Assembly: GCF_010500845.1 (NCBI RefSeq)
Contig: NZ_JAAAMI010000002.1
Span: 62,001 to 126,000 of the forward strand
Reading direction: 5' to 3'
DNA: 64,000 nt
From: Flagellimonas sediminis
GTDB lineage: Bacteria; Bacteroidota; Bacteroidia; Flavobacteriales; Flavobacteriaceae
Shown here: piece after piece, positions 26,799-35,673 of the stretch
How the letters are laid out: each line of letters opens with the position of its first letter
Position numbering within the stretch: the stretch's first letter is position 1
Translations under genes and position numbers: made by a program
The notes under the pieces: model-generated
Told to the model about the DNA's origin: nothing
Database searches by the model: none
What the model saw: the letters and a program-made list of their open reading frames with translations, nothing else

Positions 26799-29351
26799 AT
26801 GAAAAGGAACCGACCCATTTCACTTTGCTTCATAGTACTTATTGCTGCTTGCCAAACCGCTCCAAAAGTGGATCTATTGGATGTTGGGATTCCCCTAAAA
26901 ATGGCAGAATACCGCCGTTCACAGGTCTCCAATGTGGTATATGCACTTTCTTTTGATATTCCAGAAGGAAAGTCGTCTCCCATACCTTCAAAACTGGAAT
27001 TGAAATTGGAGCTGCACAATCTTTCCCAACCCTTGTATCTGGATTTTAATGCGGATGCCAATTTGTTGAAGGAACTAGTGGTAAATGGTGAAAAACAGCA
27101 TATCGATCATCAAAAGGAGCATTTGATCATCACAGAGAATCTCCAAAAGGGTGAAAACACTATACAGGTTCAATTTCACGCAGGAGAACAGTCCCTCAAT
27201 CGAAATGATGATTTTTTATACACGCTCTTGGTTCCAGATAGGGCCAGTACGTTGTTTCCTTGCTTTGACCAACCTAACATAAAGGCAAGGTATAAACTGG
27301 ATATTACGGCTCCAAAATCGTGGAAGGTACTTTGTGGGGCGCCTTTGGTGACAAGTTCGGAACAAGAAGGTAAAGCCCACTATCAATTTGGGGAAAGTGA
27401 TCCCATGAGTACCTACCTTTTTTCTTTTGTGGCAGGAAAGTTTGAATCGGTTACTGAGAACCCGGGCATCTTCGATATGACCTTTCTCTATAGGGAAACG
27501 GATTCTACCAAGATAAAATTGAGTACATGGCCAGTTTTTGAAATACACCAAAAGTCCATCGATTTTCTCCAAGGATATACCCAATACCAATTTCCTTTTC
27601 AAAAATTGGATTTTGCGGGCATACCAGGTTTCCAATATGGTGGTATGGAACATGTTGGGGCCATTCAGTATCGAGAGCCCGTATTGTTTTTGGATGAAAG
27701 TGCCACGGAACGGCAAAAAATGGGTAGGGCCAAACTCATTGCACACGAAACCTCGCACATGTGGTTCGGAGATCTGGTAACCATGAATTGGTTCAATGAT
27801 GTATGGATGAAGGAGGTATTTGCCAATTTTATGGCAGATAAGATCGTGAACCCCACTTTTCCGGATATCAACCATAGGTTACAGTTCATGAACTCCCATT
27901 ATCAAGGTGCTTATGGGGAAGATAGGACAAAGGGTACCAACCCGATTCGGCAAGAATTGGACAATCTGAAAAATGCGGGCAGTCTGTACGGTGGTATCAT
28001 TTACAACAAGGCTCCCATCATGATGCGTCAGCTGGAGGCCGCCATTGGTGAAAAGGAATTCAGGGAAGGAATTCGGGAATATATTTCCAAATACGCCTAC
28101 GGGAATGCCACTTGGAACGATTTGGTAAGCATTTTGGATGGTAGGACACCCAAAGACCTTCAGCAATGGAGCGAGGTGTGGGTAAACCAGTCAGGGCGAC
28201 CTATTTTTACTGAAGGGCTTACGTATGAGAATGACAAGATCAAAACCTTCACCCTTAGCCAACGGGCTGAAAACGGGAGTGATGAAATTTGGCCCCAAAC
28301 CTTTGAAATCACATTGGTATACCCTGACAGCACTTTTGTAATTCCCTTTAGCACGGATGTACGTTCTGCCGTAATTGAAGAAGCCATTGGTCTAAGAAAA
28401 CCAGAAGCCATTATCTACAACTCCAATGCATTCGGTTATGGGGTATTTCCAATAAAGGAAAGCGACTTGGATTGGATTCCCAAATTACAGGATGAAGTAG
28501 CTAGGGGCTATGCGTATTTGAATTCGTATGAAAATATTTTGACAGGTAATTTAGAACCAAAGACGGGCATAGATTTGTTTTTGGGCGGGGTGCGATCGGA
28601 GCAAAATGAGCTGGTGCATGGTTTGCTTTGTGGACAGATCAGCAGCGTGTTTTGGAGTTATCTATCTCCTGAGGAAAGAGCTAGGCAACAACCTAGATTT
28701 GAAACAGTGCTTTGGAAAGAGCTAACGAACGGAAACCATGTTGCCAATATCAAAAAGAACATTTTTGGTTTGTGGAAGGGGATGGCCTATTCCGAAGATG
28801 CCAGGCATAAATTATACCAAATCTGGAATAAAGACCTTAAAATTCCTGATCTTAAACTCAACAAGGACGATTATACAAGTATGGCTATGACCTTGGCCCT
28901 GTATGCCCATCCCAAATCAGATGAAATTTTAGTAACGGCCAAAAAGGCATTGGACAATCCGGATCAGTTAAAGCGTTTTGATTTTTTGGCCCCAGCACTT
29001 TCGCCGGATGCATCGGTGCGAGCCACCTTTTTTGAATCTTTCCGGGATGCCAAGAACCGGGAAAAGGAAGCTTGGGTCTTGACCGCCTGTGGGTATATCC
29101 ATCATCCGCTACATCAATCAACAGCCATTGAACAATTACCCTTGGCCCTCGATCTGCTGGAAGAAATACAGAAAACAGGCGACATCTTTTTTCCAAAACG
29201 TTGGCTCAGTGCAACAGTTGGTCAATACCAGTCTTCCGAGGCGTATGAACTGACGGAAAAATATTTGGCAACCCATCCGGATTTGAACAACTCGTTGAAA
29301 GGCAAACTATTACAGGCAACCGATGATCTATATCGCTATGTAAAGAAGTAG
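26799..29351 (+). CDS. M1 family zinc aminopeptidase, lipoprotein
   Basis: An 850-residue metallopeptidase removing N-terminal residues from peptides. The N-terminus is a lipoprotein signal (VLIAACQTAP). The substrate-binding GxMEN-type motif appears as YGGMEHVGAI near 284, the zinc site is HETSH (316-320) followed 18 residues later by the Glu in WMKEVFAN. A long helical C-terminal domain completes the family architecture. The lipobox predicts attachment to the envelope, most likely the outer membrane, for peptide scavenging. Stands alone; 92 bp separate it from the gene before. Confidence 0.93.
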   Translation: MKRNRPISLCFIVLIAACQTAPKVDLLDVGIPLKMAEYRRSQVSNVVYALSFDIPEGKSSPIPSKLELKLELHNLSQPLYLDFNADANLLKELVVNGEKQHIDHQKEHLIITENLQKGENTIQVQFHAGEQSLNRNDDFLYTLLVPDRASTLFPCFDQPNIKARYKLDITAPKSWKVLCGAPLVTSSEQEGKAHYQFGESDPMSTYLFSFVAGKFESVTENPGIFDMTFLYRETDSTKIKLSTWPVFEIHQKSIDFLQGYTQYQFPFQKLDFAGIPGFQYGGMEHVGAIQYREPVLFLDESATERQKMGRAKLIAHETSHMWFGDLVTMNWFNDVWMKEVFANFMADKIVNPTFPDINHRLQFMNSHYQGAYGEDRTKGTNPIRQELDNLKNAGSLYGGIIYNKAPIMMRQLEAAIGEKEFREGIREYISKYAYGNATWNDLVSILDGRTPKDLQQWSEVWVNQSGRPIFTEGLTYENDKIKTFTLSQRAENGSDEIWPQTFEITLVYPDSTFVIPFSTDVRSAVIEEAIGLRKPEAIIYNSNAFGYGVFPIKESDLDWIPKLQDEVARGYAYLNSYENILTGNLEPKTGIDLFLGGVRSEQNELVHGLLCGQISSVFWSYLSPEERARQQPRFETVLWKELTNGNHVANIKKNIFGLWKGMAYSEDARHKLYQIWNKDLKIPDLKLNKDDYTSMAMTLALYAHPKSDEILVTAKKALDNPDQLKRFDFLAPALSPDASVRATFFESFRDAKNREKEAWVLTACGYIHHPLHQSTAIEQLPLALDLLEEIQKTGDIFFPKRWLSATVGQYQSSEAYELTEKYLATHPDLNNSLKGKLLQATDDLYRYVKK

Positions 29352-29431
29352 CAGGGATTTCCTTATGTAACCTTTGTTACTATTTAATCATTCTAAATAA
29401 TTGATAATAAGTGGTTTAGTGATTAAAGTCA

Positions 29432-29462
29432 TTGTTCTAGCCATCCCTTGAAAATACCTTTG
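29432..29462 (+). promoter_or_regulatory. Bacteroidota-type promoter of the duplicated-domain gene at 29,490
   Basis: TTG at 29,432-29,434 is followed after exactly 20 bases by TACCTTTG at 29,455-29,462, matching the TTTG / TAnnTTTG consensus for the Bacteroidota primary sigma factor. The start codon is 27 bases further on. Confidence 0.65.
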
Positions 29463-29489
29463 GTACAATAAGTTTTAAAAACGAGTACC

Positions 29490-30155
29490 ATGAAAAAATT
29501 TTGGTTAATGGTGTTGGTTGTTCTGGGAACAGCGACACTGCAGGCACAGGATAGGGACAGGGATAGGATCCAGGACCCCGATCAAAATCGAGACCGCTTA
29601 ATGTTGGTAGATGGTGACGTACTACAAATACGTGACCGTGACCAAGTACGCTTACAAGATCCCATTACTTTAGCAGATGGAACGGTTGTAAACCTAAATG
29701 GAACCTATGTTACTCCGGATCGTGATCGCCTCAGATTGCGTGATGGGGAATGTTTGGACAACGATGGCATCAAGTATCGAAACGAGTACCAATATCGTTA
29801 CAAAATGATGCAGGATGACAAAGGGTTAACCAATGCCCAGATCCAAGCAAGGAACCAAAACAGATATCAACTAATGCTCATTGATGGTGAACTTTACCAA
29901 ATCAGGACCCAATCCCAAAACAGGTTACAACAGCAATTGGAATTGGCCAACGGAACGACCATAAACCCTGATGGCACTTACATGAACCAAGACCGTCAAC
30001 GGTTAAGACTACAAAATGGTGAGTGTTTGAACATTGATGGAGTAAGGTTCAATAATATGTACCAACATCGCAAAATGATGCTCCAAAAAAATATGATGAA
30101 CATGAAATCCAAAAAGGCAAATCTTCAAAAGAAGAAAGCCGGACAGGTCATGTAG
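29490..30155 (+). CDS. Secreted protein with two DUF6799-like repeats
   Basis: A 221-residue protein with a Sec signal (residues 1-19, LQAQ). Two repeats of about 70 residues follow: the first starts RLMLVDGDVLQIRDRDQ, the second QLMLIDGELYQIRTQSQ; each continues LADGT or LANGT, NGTY or DGTY, RLRL, and GECL-x-x-DGI/V. The segment and its beta-strand pattern match the DUF6799 type as I know it. The first copy is rich in Asp-Arg pairs, the second in Gln, Asn and Arg. The tail is basic and Met-rich (MMLQKNMMNMKSKK). Function is unknown; ion or metal binding is possible. Confidence 0.8.
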   Translation: MKKFWLMVLVVLGTATLQAQDRDRDRIQDPDQNRDRLMLVDGDVLQIRDRDQVRLQDPITLADGTVVNLNGTYVTPDRDRLRLRDGECLDNDGIKYRNEYQYRYKMMQDDKGLTNAQIQARNQNRYQLMLIDGELYQIRTQSQNRLQQQLELANGTTINPDGTYMNQDRQRLRLQNGECLNIDGVRFNNMYQHRKMMLQKNMMNMKSKKANLQKKKAGQVM

Positions 30156-30169
30156 TTGTATTTGGTTTC

Positions 30170-30198
30170 GGGACCATGCCGCATTGCGGCATGGTCCC
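30170..30198 (+). promoter_or_regulatory. Perfect 13-bp hairpin between two envelope-protein genes
   Basis: Arms GGGACCATGCCGC and GCGGCATGGTCCC flank the loop ATT. No T-run follows on the plus strand (TCAATCTAAAAA) although TTTGG precedes it. It sits 14 bp after one stop codon and 21 bp before the next start, so it could be a weak terminator, an mRNA-stabilising stem or a processing site that sets unequal expression of the two genes. Confidence 0.5.
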
Positions 30199-30219
30199 TC
30201 AATCTAAAAATCAGGAGCC

Positions 30220-31110
30220 ATGAAACAAAGTGTTTATATCGTTTTGTTTATGCTATTGGGTCTATGGGGAGCATTTGCCCAAAAAACAAGCAAGCAAAAC
30301 ACCGCAGAGGAAAAATCCTATGTTCTTGTAGACTTGAGTTACATGAACGACGCCATCTTTATGGGTAGGAGCGATTCCATTGCTGCTCCCTACTTACTGC
30401 CTTCCATTGGATATTATGACAAGTCGGGTCTGTTTGCTGATGTAACGGCTTCCTATCTGACAAGCTCAGGTAATCAGCGTGTGGACCTTTTTTATGTCAC
30501 TGGGGGATACATGTTCGATACCAAGAATTGGAGCGGTGGTCTTTCGGGAACCGCGTATTTCTACAATCAGGATAGTTACAATGTGCAATCGGAAGTGGTG
30601 GCAGATATTACGGGATTGCTCAGTTATGATTTTAAATTGTTGGAGCTTTCCGTATATGCGAGTACTTATTTCAATAAGAATAGTTCCCTGGATCTTTTCT
30701 TGGGTTTTATGGTAGATAAACCAATTTACGCAATGAAGAAACAACTGCTTATCGACCCCAAGTTTTCAATCTTTGCCGGATCACAATATTTTTATCAGGA
30801 ATATTACACTACAAGTCGCTTGGGGAACAGAAAGGGCCAAGGCAAAGGTCAGGGAGGTTCATCCATAACAGAAGAGGTCATCAATGTAGAAATAGCGGAA
30901 GCTTCGGAATTCAATGTGCTCAATTTGGAGTTGGGTCTGCCCGTACACTACCAACATAAGCATTTTATTTTCTCGTTCTCACCCACGTGGGCATTTCCAC
31001 AAACCCCTGCTACCCTCACCACGGATGACGGGGTTTACAAAGAAGATTTGAAAAATGTATTCTATTGGTCCGTAGGCGTAAGTTATTGGTTCAAGACCAA
31101 AAAGAATTGA
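30220..31110 (+). CDS. Putative outer-membrane beta-barrel-type protein
   Basis: A 296-residue protein with a Sec signal (WGAFAQ cleavage). The mature sequence alternates in short aromatic-flanked strands (SYLTSSGNQRVDLFYVTGG, SGTAYFYNQDSYNVQ, KHFIFSFSPTWAFPQ) and ends in SVGVSYWFKTKKN. This suggests a small barrel of about 12 strands. A Gly/Lys-rich stretch (NRKGQGKGQGGS) marks one loop. No characterised family recognised. It follows the duplicated-domain gene, separated by a strong hairpin, and is convergent with the decarboxylase gene. Confidence 0.65.
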   Translation: MKQSVYIVLFMLLGLWGAFAQKTSKQNTAEEKSYVLVDLSYMNDAIFMGRSDSIAAPYLLPSIGYYDKSGLFADVTASYLTSSGNQRVDLFYVTGGYMFDTKNWSGGLSGTAYFYNQDSYNVQSEVVADITGLLSYDFKLLELSVYASTYFNKNSSLDLFLGFMVDKPIYAMKKQLLIDPKFSIFAGSQYFYQEYYTTSRLGNRKGQGKGQGGSSITEEVINVEIAEASEFNVLNLELGLPVHYQHKHFIFSFSPTWAFPQTPATLTTDDGVYKEDLKNVFYWSVGVSYWFKTKKN

Positions 31111-31115
31111 TCGGA

Positions 31116-31826
31116 TTACTTCCGTTTGGGCAGGTACAATTTATAGGATGACGACTTTGTGCTGATTTCGTCCAAATGACCCATGAATGTTTTGTCCTTC
31201 TTCAAAAAATGGATGTGTACAAAGCTATTGGCATGGGTAAACACTCCTTGATGGTTTTCGGAATAAAACCCAACAAGTTCACCTTGGGTATCACCAAACG
31301 TAAATTTTTGGGACTTGACACCTTCGCGATATCCTTCTACTTCTGGATTCCTAGGGGTGACGATATGGGCCGTGAGTTCATCAAAAGCTCCTTTGATGAT
31401 AAAGGGGAAAGGTTTTTGTAAATCATATCCGTTAGCCTGTGCTATGGATGCCACAACATCTTGAATACCTTTCACACAATTGAAAGAACTGGTAATTTTA
31501 AAAACCTTCCATTCCTTTACATCGGCATATACAAAAAAAGGTGATTGAATGTCCCACTCGGTAGACACTTGGTATTTTCCTTCTTCAAAGGCAGTGGCAA
31601 AATAGGGCTTACCATCAACAACGGTGATTTCACCTTTCATTCTATCGTAAGGACCCATGCCATATAAATGGGATTTTGGTGAAATGGTATCCAATAAAAC
31701 ATGGAGATCATAGGTGCTGCCCATATCTTTCATGGATCCAATGGAATGTACCTTGGGCATTTGGGCATTGAGTTGACAACCAACAAAAATGTAAAAAAGG
31801 ATAGGTAATAGATTCAAGTTTTTCAT
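31116..31826 (-). CDS. Exported acetolactate-decarboxylase-like protein
   Basis: A 236-residue protein. Residues about 40-230 match the alpha-acetolactate decarboxylase fold: GMGPYDRMKGEITVVDGKP (with the Glu of the active site) and GVFTHANSFVHIHFLKKDKT followed by GHLDE, giving the three His zinc ligands. Cytoplasmic family members turn acetolactate into acetoin. Unusually, this one has an N-terminal signal (ending FVGCQLNAQ, lipobox-like), so it should act outside the cytoplasm and its substrate may differ. It is the third gene of a thioredoxin-permease operon, 10 bp after the permease. Confidence 0.8.
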   Translation of the reverse strand: MKNLNLLPILFYIFVGCQLNAQMPKVHSIGSMKDMGSTYDLHVLLDTISPKSHLYGMGPYDRMKGEITVVDGKPYFATAFEEGKYQVSTEWDIQSPFFVYADVKEWKVFKITSSFNCVKGIQDVVASIAQANGYDLQKPFPFIIKGAFDELTAHIVTPRNPEVEGYREGVKSQKFTFGDTQGELVGFYSENHQGVFTHANSFVHIHFLKKDKTFMGHLDEISTKSSSYKLYLPKRK

Positions 31827-31836
31827 TTCGGTATTA

Positions 31837-32814
31837 TTACAATATCATGTTGAAAAGATAACCCGAAACCATGATGCAGAGCATAACAACACCAAAAAAT
31901 ATTCCAATTAATTTCATTGTCATCACCTTTTTCAGTAGCATGGCTTCTGGTAAGGAAAGACCAACTACTCCCATCATAAAAGCGATGGCCGTTCCTAAAG
32001 GAATGCCTTTGTCTACCAAAACTTGTACCACAGGTAAGATACCGGAGGCGTTGGAATACATGGGTACCGATAATAGTGTTGCAATGGGAACGGCAAATAG
32101 ATTGTCTTTGGCCATGTATTTTTCAAAAAAACCAGATGGAATGTATCCGTGCATCAATCCACCAATGGCAATACCGATGATGACGTACGGTAGAACACCT
32201 TTCAAAATTTTTAAGGCTTCCTGCCAAATGATGGGCAAACGTTGTTTGAGCGTTTGTTTTTCAGCTACAAATCGATTTTGTTCCATCTGTGCGTTGGCAA
32301 GAACTTCTTTTACCCAAGGGGTCAGGTGTTTTTCCAGTTTCAATTTTTGAAGGATCAGTCCTGAAATCGTTCCTAGCAAAACTCCACTGACCACATAAAG
32401 TAGTGTTGTCCTCAGTCCAAATAGCCCCACGAACAATCCTATCGCCACCTCGTTCACCAAAGGGGAAGTCACCAAGAAGGCAAAAGTGACACCCAAAGGA
32501 ATTCCACCTCGAACAAAACCGATGAACAAAGGAACCGAGGAGCAGGAGCAAAAGGGGGTGACCACCCCAAAAAGGCTGGCCATTAAAAATTCGGCACCGT
32601 ACAGTTTTTTGCGGGACAAGTAGTTTTTGACCTTATCAATGGGGAAATAACTGTTGATAACACCCATTATAACGACTACTGTGAAGAGCAGCAATAAAAT
32701 TTTGATGCTGTCATAAATGAAAAAGTCAAGCGCCTTGGCCAAGTGATCTTCAGGTGGCATCCGCAAAACATCATAAACAAGCCATTTGGCCATCCGTTCC
32801 AACCAATTGAACAT
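31837..32814 (-). CDS. DUF318/ArsP-like permease
   Basis: A 325-residue membrane protein with about eight helices in two repeated halves. The signature PFCSCSSVPLFIGFVRGGIP contains the paired Cys typical of the DUF318 (YraQ/ArsP) permeases, and the second half repeats the motif without them (VPMYSNASGILPVVQVLVDKG). Some relatives export methylated arsenite; others are of unknown substrate. The neighbouring small thioredoxin-like gene, 22 bp upstream, is the usual companion in Bacteroidota. No ArsR or other ars gene is seen, so arsenic is only a guess. Confidence 0.85.
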   Translation of the reverse strand: MFNWLERMAKWLVYDVLRMPPEDHLAKALDFFIYDSIKILLLLFTVVVIMGVINSYFPIDKVKNYLSRKKLYGAEFLMASLFGVVTPFCSCSSVPLFIGFVRGGIPLGVTFAFLVTSPLVNEVAIGLFVGLFGLRTTLLYVVSGVLLGTISGLILQKLKLEKHLTPWVKEVLANAQMEQNRFVAEKQTLKQRLPIIWQEALKILKGVLPYVIIGIAIGGLMHGYIPSGFFEKYMAKDNLFAVPIATLLSVPMYSNASGILPVVQVLVDKGIPLGTAIAFMMGVVGLSLPEAMLLKKVMTMKLIGIFFGVVMLCIMVSGYLFNMIL

Positions 32815-32836
32815 CGTGCTTGAAAATAGGGATTGG

Positions 32837-33073
32837 TTAATTTAATAAGGCCAATACTTCTTCCTTGGAGGGTATACGACCTTTCATGACCACTTTTTCA
32901 TCTACCACCAATGCAGGGGTGATCATCACATTATATTGCATTATTTCCAGGATGTCCTCCACTTTTTCCACAGAAGCATCCAATTTATTTTCACTAATTA
33001 CCTCTTTTACTACTTTAGTCAGGTTTTGGCATTTGGGGCATCCGGTCCCCAGGATTTTCACAGTATGTTTCAT
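32837..33073 (-). CDS. Small thioredoxin-fold redox protein
   Basis: A 78-residue thioredoxin-like protein with the active-site-like motif GTGCPKCQNLTK (C-x-x-C) and the cis-Pro-containing segment VMITPALVVDEKVV. It belongs to the 'redox-active disulfide protein 2' group commonly encoded beside DUF318 permeases and is cytoplasmic. It is first in the operon and directly behind a Crp/Fnr-type site. Confidence 0.88.
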   Translation of the reverse strand: MKHTVKILGTGCPKCQNLTKVVKEVISENKLDASVEKVEDILEIMQYNVMITPALVVDEKVVMKGRIPSKEEVLALLN

Positions 33074-33122
33074 CCCGATGTATCTTTAAAATTTTTGACC
33101 CATTATTCGATAACGGTCAATT

Positions 33123-33167
33123 CAAAGGTACGCTGGCCCAATGGGGCATACTGTGACATTTGTCACT
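33123..33167 (-). promoter_or_regulatory. Crp/Fnr-type operator and -7 element for the thioredoxin-permease operon
   Basis: The palindrome TGTGACATTTGTCACT (33,152-33,167) fits TGTGA-n6-TCACA at nine of ten positions and contains a perfect GTGACA-TT-TGTCAC. On the minus strand, TACCTTTG (33,130-33,123) is an exact -7 element with no -33 partner. If transcription starts about four bases beyond it, the palindrome is centred near -41, the class II activation position for Crp/Fnr proteins. Confidence 0.6.
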
Positions 33168-33229
33168 TAGGACAAATCTTGAAAAACACCTTAGCCGTTT
33201 CCCCTTTAGTCAGGTTAAGCTTTCAAAAA

Positions 33230-35635
33230 TTATTGAAAAACAAAATTATAGGTCAGTGAAATCAATGGGCTGTTGATAATGGAAAGCTCGTAGGCGCCCA
33301 GGGGACTGTTCAGGAAAACCTCGGAATTTTCGGTGCCGTTGCGTTGTGTATAATAAATGCTGTACGGGTTTTTTCTTGCGTATAGGTTGTAGATGGTAAA
33401 GGTCCAGTCACCCGACCATCGCTTGCTCCTGCTTTTTACCCCTCTAATGTTCCATGAGAAATCCAGCCTATGATATACGGGCAAACGGGCATTGTTTCTC
33501 TCCAAAAACAAAGGTGTATCTATTCCTTCAATGGTTATAATGCCATTGGCCGCCGTATAGGGCCTACCAGTCTGGGCCGTAAAATTGATGCTCCATGTGT
33601 TGAACTTGTCCGTCTCAAAGTTTACGGTTCCGTTAAAAACGTGCGTTCTATCGAAATCTGAAGGGTACCAGTCATTGTTGTTGATCCTGTCCCCAATGTT
33701 ATCAACTTGAGATCGTAAAAGGCTTCTGGACCAAGTATAATTGACCCAACCGTTGATATCCCCCGTTGATTTTTTAAAACTGAGTTCCGCTCCATAGGCT
33801 TTGCCTTCACCTTGAATAACATCTTGGTTTATATCATCACTGAGGAAAAAGTCGGCTCCCGGTCTATAGGTCAATACATTTTGTGCCCTTCGGTAGTAGC
33901 CCTCCAAGGAAACTTCCAGTTCATTGTTCCATAGATTTTTGTATAGCCCCAGGCCATAACTGTCACTTTTCTGCGGCTGCACGTAGGGATCGGCTGTCTT
34001 CCAACGAGAAGTCGGTACAGGGGTAGTGCTATTGTATATGTTTTGTAGGTATTGGTTCAGCCTTGCATAGCTGGTTTTCAAGGAAGTGGTTTCCCCTAAT
34101 TTCCAGTTTAGGCCCAGTCTCGGCTCAATACCATTATACGTCTTGACTCCAGCACCTTTTTCGAATTCCTTAAAACCCAATGGTTCCCCAGTAACCTCAT
34201 CATAGAAGTTCTGGGTATAGGGACCTACCAGTACAAAATGACTGAAACGGAGACCTCCGGAGAGCGAAAGCTTTTCCAAAGCAGACCAATCGATGTTGGC
34301 ATAACCATTAAATTCATAGCTTGTCTCTTTTTCCAAGGAAACGGACAATACGTCCGAAGTACCGGGGTCCAAAGCTCCCGGACTTATCGTATACCGATTG
34401 GCCTGCGCCCCGATATAATAATCTATTGCAGCACTGACATTTTTAGAATATTCAGATATAAAACTGAGATAGTTGATTTTCGATTTGTAAACAATATCAT
34501 TATCGATGTCCCGTTCTGGGAAAATTATTTTTGGGGTATAGTCACTGGCCAATAACACGGTCCGGAGATTGGCATTGTTGGAAAAACTGTGGGACCAGTT
34601 CAAGGTGCCGTTCAACGTACTGAAATCATATTGATTGTTTTCTGCGTTAACGTTTTGGATTTGGGTAACAAGATCAAGTTGATAAAAATCCTTTGACACA
34701 AATCCGGTAAGTGAAATTTGGTCTTTTTCCGATGCCAGATACAAAAGCTTTAAAGTACTATCGTAAAATCGGGCCTTGGTGTCTTTAAGACGCTCGGAAA
34801 AAAGCGGCAACAAAAAATCCGTAAATCCTGCCCGCACCCCAGCGAACAACATCAGTTTGTCCTTTACCAGAGGGGTCTCCACATTCAGCCTGCTGGAAAC
34901 TAGACCGATTCCCCCGGTCAGTTTCAATTTGTCCACATAGGGATTCTTCACTTTTAAATCGAGCACGGAGGTGGCCCTTCCACCATAGCGGGACGGAATG
35001 TTGGCACGGTAAAGCTCCGTAGAGGATATGGCATCCGGGGTAAATACCGAAAAAAGGCCAAAAAGGTGGGTTGGATTAAAGATGGGAGCATAGTCGTAAA
35101 GGATCAGGTTCTGGTCCAAAGAGCCTCCCCTGATCGAAAGGCCATTGCTGATTTCCCCTGCATTGTTAACACCTGGCAAAAGGACCATTGAGCGCAGTAC
35201 ATCGGACTCTCCCACAGCCGAGGGAATCATCTTCAGTTCTTTTGGTGTTAAACGTACCACTCCCATTTGTGGTATATTGAGGTTTTCATCCATCTTCTTT
35301 GCCCTTACAATGACCTCGGAAAGTTCTTCATTTTTTTCAGTAAGCATGATGTTCAAAGAAATATTCTGGTTCAATACTACATGCCTAACCTCGGAAGCGA
35401 AACCAATGTAGGAAACGGTAACTTGGTAGTTGGCTTCTGGAAGGGTGATGGAGAATCTTCCCTGTTCATCCGATACACCTCCACATCTGCATGGTTCAAT
35501 CCCTATTTCTGCATTCTCCACACCAATGCCAGTGTTCATATTCAAGATCTTGAATGACATCTGGTATTCCTGTGCACGTATTTCCTTTACGAAAGAAATG
35601 GCGATCAGGGCTGCTAAGAGATAATATGGCCGCAT
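33230..35635 (-). CDS. TonB-dependent outer-membrane receptor
   Basis: An 801-residue receptor. After the signal peptide (residues 1-21), a CarboxypepD_reg-like domain covers about 24-110 (VENAEIGIEPCRCGGVSDEQ), then the plug (PSAVGESDVLRSMVLLPGV, GLSIRGGSLDQNLILYDY), then the 22-strand barrel ending NSPLISLTYNFVFQ. It imports an unidentified ligand with energy from TonB. The gene for a DUF4249 lipoprotein lies 38 bp upstream on the same strand; these pairs form uptake complexes in Bacteroidota. Confidence 0.93.
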   Translation of the reverse strand: MRPYYLLAALIAISFVKEIRAQEYQMSFKILNMNTGIGVENAEIGIEPCRCGGVSDEQGRFSITLPEANYQVTVSYIGFASEVRHVVLNQNISLNIMLTEKNEELSEVIVRAKKMDENLNIPQMGVVRLTPKELKMIPSAVGESDVLRSMVLLPGVNNAGEISNGLSIRGGSLDQNLILYDYAPIFNPTHLFGLFSVFTPDAISSTELYRANIPSRYGGRATSVLDLKVKNPYVDKLKLTGGIGLVSSRLNVETPLVKDKLMLFAGVRAGFTDFLLPLFSERLKDTKARFYDSTLKLLYLASEKDQISLTGFVSKDFYQLDLVTQIQNVNAENNQYDFSTLNGTLNWSHSFSNNANLRTVLLASDYTPKIIFPERDIDNDIVYKSKINYLSFISEYSKNVSAAIDYYIGAQANRYTISPGALDPGTSDVLSVSLEKETSYEFNGYANIDWSALEKLSLSGGLRFSHFVLVGPYTQNFYDEVTGEPLGFKEFEKGAGVKTYNGIEPRLGLNWKLGETTSLKTSYARLNQYLQNIYNSTTPVPTSRWKTADPYVQPQKSDSYGLGLYKNLWNNELEVSLEGYYRRAQNVLTYRPGADFFLSDDINQDVIQGEGKAYGAELSFKKSTGDINGWVNYTWSRSLLRSQVDNIGDRINNNDWYPSDFDRTHVFNGTVNFETDKFNTWSINFTAQTGRPYTAANGIITIEGIDTPLFLERNNARLPVYHRLDFSWNIRGVKSRSKRWSGDWTFTIYNLYARKNPYSIYYTQRNGTENSEVFLNSPLGAYELSIINSPLISLTYNFVFQ

Positions 35636-35673
35636 GTGTTGAACACTATTTTGTAATCACCGAATATTCCAAA

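Noticed and set aside
27216-27875. 219-residue frame antisense to the M1 aminopeptidase
   Set aside because: The sense strand encodes the catalytic domain with HETSH; the antisense translation shows no domain or signal.
31113-31128. Possible third attachment core (ggattacttcc) near 31.1 kb
   Set aside because: Only the first 11 bases agree with the core; it is simply the end of the decarboxylase gene and no element genes lie between it and 37 kb.
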